Of a stretch of DNA of 64,000 bases, positions 59,424-64,000 are shown piece after piece (position 1 is the first letter of the stretch; every line of letters starts with the position of its first letter). Origin of the DNA: Serratia plymuthica NBRC 102599 (lineage in GTDB: Bacteria > Pseudomonadota > Gammaproteobacteria > Enterobacterales > Enterobacteriaceae); NCBI RefSeq assembly GCF_001590925.1, contig NZ_BCTU01000021.1:62001-126000 (forward strand), read 5' to 3'. The notes under the pieces are model-generated. The model saw only the letters and a program-made list of their open reading frames with translations. It was not told the DNA's origin and ran no database searches. The translations under genes were made by a program, and so were the position numbers.

Positions 59424-61451
59424 ATGCTTTCCTCAACATTCGTTCGTACCAAAGCAGGGCGTTCAAAGCCTGTCCGACTTACCGCAGTGATCGCGGCAGC
59501 CCTGTTCCTTGCAGGCTGTCCTAGTCAGGCCCCGCAGACGCCGCCCGCCAATATACAGGACGAAGCGAGCGCCAGCTCCGATTACTATCTGAAGCAGCTG
59601 CAACAAAGCAGCGATGATAACAAGGCTGACTGGCAATTACTTGCTATTCGCGCGCTGTTACGTGAAGGAAAACTGCCGCAGGCCGGTGAACAACTGAAGC
59701 AACTGCCGAAAAACCTCAGCAGCGTTCAGCAGGTTGAACGTCAGTTGCTGACCGCAGAACTGCAGGTGGCGAACAAAAGCTATGTGAGCGCCCGCAGCAC
59801 GCTGGGCCATCTGGATAGCGGTTCACTGTCAGCTAACCAATTGGTGCGCTTCTACCAGGCGCAGATCGCCGCCAATCAGGGTAAACCCTCTCTGCCACTG
59901 ATCCGCGCCTACGTTGCGCAAGAACCGCTGCTGACCGGCAAGGCTCATCAAACCAATCTGGATCAAACCTGGCAGGCGCTGCTGCAGTTGACGCCGCAGG
60001 ACATGAACAGTCTGGTGATCAACGCCAATGAAAACGTGCTGCAAGGCTGGCTGGATCTGCTGCGTGTCTATCAGGACAACAAGCAGGATCCCGACCTACT
60101 GAAGGCCGGCATCAAGGACTGGCAAAACCGTTACCCGCAGAACCCGGCGGCGAAAACGTTGCCGACGCAGCTGAACCAGGTGCTGAATTTTACCCAGGCT
60201 TCCACCTCCAAAATCGCCCTGCTGCTGCCGCTGAACGGCCAGGCAAAAGTGTTCGCCGATGCGATCCAACAAGGTTTTGAAGCGGCGAAAAACGGCGTAG
60301 CCGCACCGGTGCAGGTACAGCAACAGCAGCAACCTGCCAACAATCCCGTTCAGGCAGCAGCCCCTGCGGACGCCAATGCCAACGGTGCGGTAAGCACCTC
60401 GGCGCCGTCTGCGGATGCCGCGCCCGTGACCGCGGCTCAACCTTCTACGCCGTCCAATGCGCAGATTACGCCGCCGCAGGCCACCAATGCGCAAATTAAA
60501 GTGTATGATACCACCAGCCAACCGCTGGCCGCGCTACTGACACAGGCACAGCAAGACGGCGCAACGCTGGTGGTGGGTCCGCTGCTGAAAGAGAACGTCG
60601 ATCAACTGTCCGGCAGCAATACCACGCTGAACGTGCTGGCGCTCAATCAGCCGGAAACGCCGAAAGACAATCCGAACATCTGTTACTTTGCCCTGTCGCC
60701 GGAAGACGAAGCGCGCGACGCTGCCCGCCACATTTGGGAACAACAAAAGCGCCAGCCGCTGCTGCTGATCCCGCGTGGTTCGTTCGGCGATCGCGTTGCC
60801 AAAGCCTTTAACCAGGAATGGCAAAAACTGGGCGGCCAGACCGTGCTGCAACAAGGTATCGGCTCTGCCGGCGAACTGCGTCAGGCGGTGAACAGCGGCG
60901 GCATCCGCATGAGCGGCACGCCGATTTCCGCTGCACCGGCTCCGCAGGCCGTGACCATTGCCGGGCTGACCATTCCGGCGCCGCCAAGCGATGTGCCTGC
61001 CGAATCCGGCGGCAACGTGGATGCAGTCTACATCGTGGCGACCCAGTCCCAGCTGACGTTGATCAAACCGATGATCGACATGGCCACCACCTCGCGCAGC
61101 AAACCGGCAATGTACGCCAGCTCGCGTAGCTACCAGGCCGGTGCAGGCCCTGACTTCCGTCTGGAAATGGAAGGCCTGCAGTTCAGCGATATCCCGTTGC
61201 TGGCCGGCGCCAACCCGCAGCTGTTGCAGCAGGCGAGCAGCCGGTTCCGCAACGACTATTCGCTGGTGCGTCTGTACGCCATGGGGATGGATGCCTGGAC
61301 ATTGGCCAATCACTTTGCTGAAATGCGCCAGTTGCCCGGCTTCCAGGTCTCCGGCACCACCGGCATGCTGACCGCTTCACCAAGCTGCGTGATCAACAGG
61401 AAACTGCCTTGGCTGCAATACCGTCAGGGAATGGTGGTTCCCGTCTCTTGA
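59424..61451 (+). CDS. lpoA: penicillin-binding protein activator LpoA
   Basis: LpoA is an outer membrane lipoprotein that reaches through the peptidoglycan to stimulate PBP1A. The 675-residue protein has a lipobox (AALFLAGC near residue 31), an N-terminal TPR-like domain (to about 255) and a C-terminal periplasmic-binding-protein-like domain. A low-complexity Gln/Pro/Ala/Ser stretch at about residues 294-352 interrupts the latter ([20 protein letters not shown] and on). ATG 59424 was chosen for the signal peptide. Its end overlaps yraN by 43 bases. Confidence 0.94.
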   Translation: MLSSTFVRTKAGRSKPVRLTAVIAAALFLAGCPSQAPQTPPANIQDEASASSDYYLKQLQQSSDDNKADWQLLAIRALLREGKLPQAGEQLKQLPKNLSSVQQVERQLLTAELQVANKSYVSARSTLGHLDSGSLSANQLVRFYQAQIAANQGKPSLPLIRAYVAQEPLLTGKAHQTNLDQTWQALLQLTPQDMNSLVINANENVLQGWLDLLRVYQDNKQDPDLLKAGIKDWQNRYPQNPAAKTLPTQLNQVLNFTQASTSKIALLLPLNGQAKVFADAIQQGFEAAKNGVAAPVQVQQQQQPANNPVQAAAPADANANGAVSTSAPSADAAPVTAAQPSTPSNAQITPPQATNAQIKVYDTTSQPLAALLTQAQQDGATLVVGPLLKENVDQLSGSNTTLNVLALNQPETPKDNPNICYFALSPEDEARDAARHIWEQQKRQPLLLIPRGSFGDRVAKAFNQEWQKLGGQTVLQQGIGSAGELRQAVNSGGIRMSGTPISAAPAPQAVTIAGLTIPAPPSDVPAESGGNVDAVYIVATQSQLTLIKPMIDMATTSRSKPAMYASSRSYQAGAGPDFRLEMEGLQFSDIPLLAGANPQLLQQASSRFRNDYSLVRLYAMGMDAWTLANHFAEMRQLPGFQVSGTTGMLTASPSCVINRKLPWLQYRQGMVVPVS

Positions 61452-61801
61452 GTCAACGCGCCAAGGGGGCGGGCTATGAGTTACAGGCCCGCCGCTATCT
61501 GGAACGCGCCGGGCTCACCTTCTTCGCCGCCAACGTTACGCTGCGCGGCGGTGAGCTCGATCTCATCATGCGCGATGGTCAAACCTGGGTGTTTGTTGAA
61601 GTCCGCTACCGCCGCAGCGACGCCTTTGGCGGTGCGGCCGCCAGCGTGACTTACCGTAAACAGCAGCGGTTGCTGCATGCCGCCGCCGTTTGGTTGGCGG
61701 GGCGCGGAGCCAGTTTTGACACATCGTCTTGCCGTTTTGATGTTTTGGCCATCACCGGTAGCCAGTTAGAATGGATACCCAACGCCTTCAATGCGGATTA
61801 A
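61409..61801 (+). CDS. yraN: YraN, UPF0102 nuclease-fold protein
   Basis: The 130-residue protein has the restriction-endonuclease-like core [20 protein letters not shown] with the Asp and ExK-like residues. Known role is unclear; the family may act on DNA. Homology to E. coli YraN begins MAxxPS, placing the start at TTG 61409 inside lpoA. A later start would remove the conserved N terminus. It lies between lpoA and diaA as in E. coli. Confidence 0.9.
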   Translation: MAAIPSGNGGSRLLSQRAKGAGYELQARRYLERAGLTFFAANVTLRGGELDLIMRDGQTWVFVEVRYRRSDAFGGAAASVTYRKQQRLLHAAAVWLAGRGASFDTSSCRFDVLAITGSQLEWIPNAFNAD

Positions 61802-61852
61802 TCATGGTTTACCGGTGCAGACCGGCCCTTTGACTTAGTGGATTAATACAAC

Positions 61853-62443
61853 GTGCTGGATAGAATTAAAGCCTGTTTTACCGAAAGCATCCAAACCCAG
61901 ATTGCGGCGGCGGAAGCCTTGCCCGACGCCATCTCGCGTGCGGCGATGACGCTGGTTCAATCCTTACTTAACGGTAATAAAATTCTGTGCTGCGGCAACG
62001 GTACCTCGGCGGCCAACGCGCAGCATTTCGCCGCCAGCATGATCAACCGCTTTGAAACCGAGCGCCCAAGCCTGCCGGCCATTGCGCTGAATGCCGATAA
62101 CGTGGTGCTGACGGCGATCACCAACGATCGCCTGCACGATGAGGTTTATGCCAAGCAGGTGCGTGCTCTCGGCCATGCCGGCGACGTCTTGCTGGCAATT
62201 TCCACCCGCGGCAACAGCCGTGATATTGTGAAAGCGGTCGAAGCCGCAGTGACGCGTGACATGACGATTGTCGCACTCACCGGTTACGACGGCGGGGAGT
62301 TGGCCGGTTTGCTCGGTCAACAGGATGTCGAGATCCGTATCCCATCGCATCGCAGTGCTCGTATTCAGGAAATGCATATGCTCACAGTAAATTGCCTATG
62401 CGACCTGATAGATAGTACGTTGTTTCCCCACCAGGACGAATAA
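61853..62443 (+). CDS. diaA: DnaA initiator-associating protein DiaA
   Basis: DiaA is a tetrameric SIS-fold protein that binds DnaA and promotes its assembly at oriC. The 196-residue sequence is almost identical to the E. coli protein ([40 protein letters not shown]). The start codon is GTG at 61853. It is followed nine bases later by dolP. Confidence 0.96.
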   Translation: MLDRIKACFTESIQTQIAAAEALPDAISRAAMTLVQSLLNGNKILCCGNGTSAANAQHFAASMINRFETERPSLPAIALNADNVVLTAITNDRLHDEVYAKQVRALGHAGDVLLAISTRGNSRDIVKAVEAAVTRDMTIVALTGYDGGELAGLLGQQDVEIRIPSHRSARIQEMHMLTVNCLCDLIDSTLFPHQDE

Positions 62444-62452
62444 GGAACTGAG

Positions 62453-63028
62453 ATGAAGCTGAAAGCCACATTTGCAGTGCTGTCCAGCGCCCTGCTGTTA
62501 CAAGGCTGTATCGCCGGCGTTGTCGTCGGCAGCGCGGCTGTCGCCACCAAGAGCGCCACCGACCCACGCAGCGTAGGCACTCAGGTAGACGACGGCACGC
62601 TGGAAGCCCGGGTTGAAAACGCCCTGAGTAAAGATCAACAGTTGAAGAAAGACGCCCGGGTGGTTGCTACCGCCTATCAGGGTAAAGTATTGCTGACCGG
62701 CCAGTCGCCGAGCACCGACCTCGCCGCCCGCGCCAAGCAAATAGCGATGGGCGTCGAAGGCACGGCCGAAGTGTATAACGAGATCCGCCAAGGGACGCCA
62801 ATCAGCCTCGGCACTGCGTCCTCCGATACCTGGATCACCACCAAGGTGCGCTCGCAGCTGCTCACCAGCGACACGGTGAAATCATCCAATGTGAAGGTCA
62901 CTACCGAAAACGGTGAGGTATTCCTGCTGGGCCTGGTCACGCAACAAGAAGCGCAGTCGGCCGCGCAGATCGCCAGCCAGGTGAGCGGCGTGAAACACGT
63001 CACCACCGCCTTTACCTTCGTGAAATAA
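62453..63028 (+). CDS. dolP: outer membrane lipoprotein DolP (dual BON domain)
   Basis: DolP (YraP) is a 191-residue outer membrane lipoprotein that keeps the envelope tight and goes to the division site. It has a signal peptide and lipobox (LLLQGC, lipidated Cys19) and two BON domains, about residues 48-115 and 125-191 (ENALSKDQQLKKDARVVATA; TKVRSQLLTSDTVKSSNVKV). It follows diaA and converges on mtgA. Confidence 0.95.
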   Translation: MKLKATFAVLSSALLLQGCIAGVVVGSAAVATKSATDPRSVGTQVDDGTLEARVENALSKDQQLKKDARVVATAYQGKVLLTGQSPSTDLAARAKQIAMGVEGTAEVYNEIRQGTPISLGTASSDTWITTKVRSQLLTSDTVKSSNVKVTTENGEVFLLGLVTQQEAQSAAQIASQVSGVKHVTTAFTFVK

Positions 63029-63070
63029 CCCGCTGCGCCGGGGTAGGCCTGATGCCTTTATCCCGGCGCG

Positions 63071-63802
63071 CTAATCCAGATTATTTTCTTTCAGAAAGCC
63101 TTCCCCACCCAGCTGCCGCATCTGGCGCATAATCCACTGCTGCCGTTGAATCACATAGCCGGAAGGCGCACTGGCTTTAAAACGATGCGGGTTTGGCAAC
63201 ACCGCCGCCAGCAGCGCCGCTTCAGAAGCGGTCAGGCGTTTAGCCGGCTTATTGAAAAAGCGTTGCGACGCCTCTTCCACGCCGAATACCCCATCGCCAA
63301 ATTCAACGATATTCAGGTAAACCGTCAGGATCCGCCGCTTGGTCCACACCAGTTCGATCCCCGAGGTCAGCCCGGCCTCCAGCCCCTTGCGCAGCCAACT
63401 GCGGCCATCCCACAGAAACAGGTTCTTCGCCGTTTGCTGCGACAGCGTGGAGGCGCCGCGGATGCGTGTGGGGCGACGTTCGTTGTGGCTGAGCGCCTTT
63501 TCGATCGCCGCCACGTCGAACCCCCAGTGTTCAGGGAACTTCTGGTCCTCCGCCGCCATGACCGCCAGCGCCATCTGCGGAGAAATATCGTCCATCGATA
63601 CCCAGTCGGAGTGCGCCACATAGCCAAAATCGCCGCTCAGCCAGGCACCGAACTGCCGCTCCACCATCACCGCAGAAAAAGGCACCGGCAAGAAAGCAAA
63701 AACGGCTATCCCAAGCCCCCACAGGCCGACCAGGGCAATTATTCCGCGTTTCAGCCAAAACCAGGGCCGGGAAAAAATCGATTTGCCCACGGACTTTCTC
63801 AT
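63071..63802 (-). CDS. mtgA: monofunctional peptidoglycan glycosyltransferase
   Basis: MtgA polymerises lipid II into glycan strands at the inner membrane. The 243-residue protein has one N-terminal membrane helix ([20 protein letters not shown]) and a GT51 domain with the catalytic Glu in [14 protein letters not shown], then [16 protein letters not shown] and [19 protein letters not shown]. Its ATG overlaps the elbB stop (ATGA), so translation is coupled. Confidence 0.96.
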   Translation of the reverse strand: MRKSVGKSIFSRPWFWLKRGIIALVGLWGLGIAVFAFLPVPFSAVMVERQFGAWLSGDFGYVAHSDWVSMDDISPQMALAVMAAEDQKFPEHWGFDVAAIEKALSHNERRPTRIRGASTLSQQTAKNLFLWDGRSWLRKGLEAGLTSGIELVWTKRRILTVYLNIVEFGDGVFGVEEASQRFFNKPAKRLTASEAALLAAVLPNPHRFKASAPSGYVIQRQQWIMRQMRQLGGEGFLKENNLD

Positions 63803-64000
63803 TCAACCAAATCCAGCACCCGTGAAACCAGCTTATCAATCCCGTCGGCCGCCTCGCTGATAGATTTCGCCAACATATAGGCTGGCGTGGTCACCACTTT
63901 GTTTTCAATATCCACCACGATGTCATCAACCGGGCAAATAACCGGCTCGCCGCCCATGGCATCAATCACTTCACCCAGGTCCGGATCGTTGCCAATGGTC
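63799..64000 (-). CDS. elbB: glyoxalase/amidotransferase-like ElbB, C-terminal fragment
   Basis: The gene runs off the right edge; 66 C-terminal codons are visible. The residues [20 protein letters not shown] and [14 protein letters not shown] match the end of E. coli ElbB, a DJ-1/PfpI-fold protein with weak glyoxalase III activity. The N-terminal half with the nucleophile is outside the window. Its stop overlaps the mtgA start by four bases. Confidence 0.9.
   Translation of the reverse strand, partial: TIGNDPDLGEVIDAMGGEPVICPVDDIVVDIENKVVTTPAYMLAKSISEAADGIDKLVSRVLDLVE

Overview
The window is a chromosomal segment of a gammaproteobacterium of the order Enterobacterales. The protein sequences, the high GC of the coding DNA and the E. 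coli-like gene order with differences point most strongly to Serratia or a close relative. That genus call rests on recognition and was not confirmed by a search. Almost all of it is core genome: one tRNA gene, RNase P RNA, two riboswitches and about 62 protein genes. I see no insertion sequence, CRISPR array or intact prophage.

Left part (1-18.7 kb): the start of gldA, then ygiB-ygiC, ygiD, zupT, an animal-type alkaline phosphatase, ribB behind an FMN riboswitch, and ubiK. The co-directional block ygiF-glnE-hldE-yjeH follows, then ygiM-cca, uppP, folB and plsY. Themes are envelope and LPS precursors, riboflavin and folate, and nitrogen control.

Centre (18.7-28 kb): an unrecognised two-gene islet lies between plsY and tsaD. 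It is followed by tsaD and the macromolecular synthesis operon rpsU-dnaG-rpoD, then mug and tRNA-Ile(CAU). Next to the tRNA is a small accessory patch with a 52-residue protein, a short Fic AMP-transferase and a DUF1127 protein, and then an HPP-family membrane protein.

Middle right (28-50.9 kb): yfcF, a gabT-gabD-permease operon divergent from a MocR/GabR-type regulator, an ABC-F ATPase, fadH, rlmG, ygjP, and ygjR with a glutamine amidotransferase. Then come alx under its Mn2+/pH-responsive leader, sstT, ygjV and the hexuronate genes uxaC-uxaA, exuT and exuR.

Right end (51-64 kb): an unknown secreted protein, yqjA-mzrA, yqjC, yqjDEK, yqjF, yqjG, yhaJ, yhaK, rnpB, rsmI, lpoA-yraN-diaA-dolP, mtgA and the end of elbB. 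These are mostly envelope-maintenance and stress genes.

The points most worth a second look are: the degenerate-looking fic locus with its candidate inhibitor peptide; the plsY/tsaD islet; a GCTAACAA motif shared by the yqjF and yhaJ/yhaK control regions; the animal-type alkaline phosphatase; twin palindromes upstream of gldA; and a CTG-initiated zupT.
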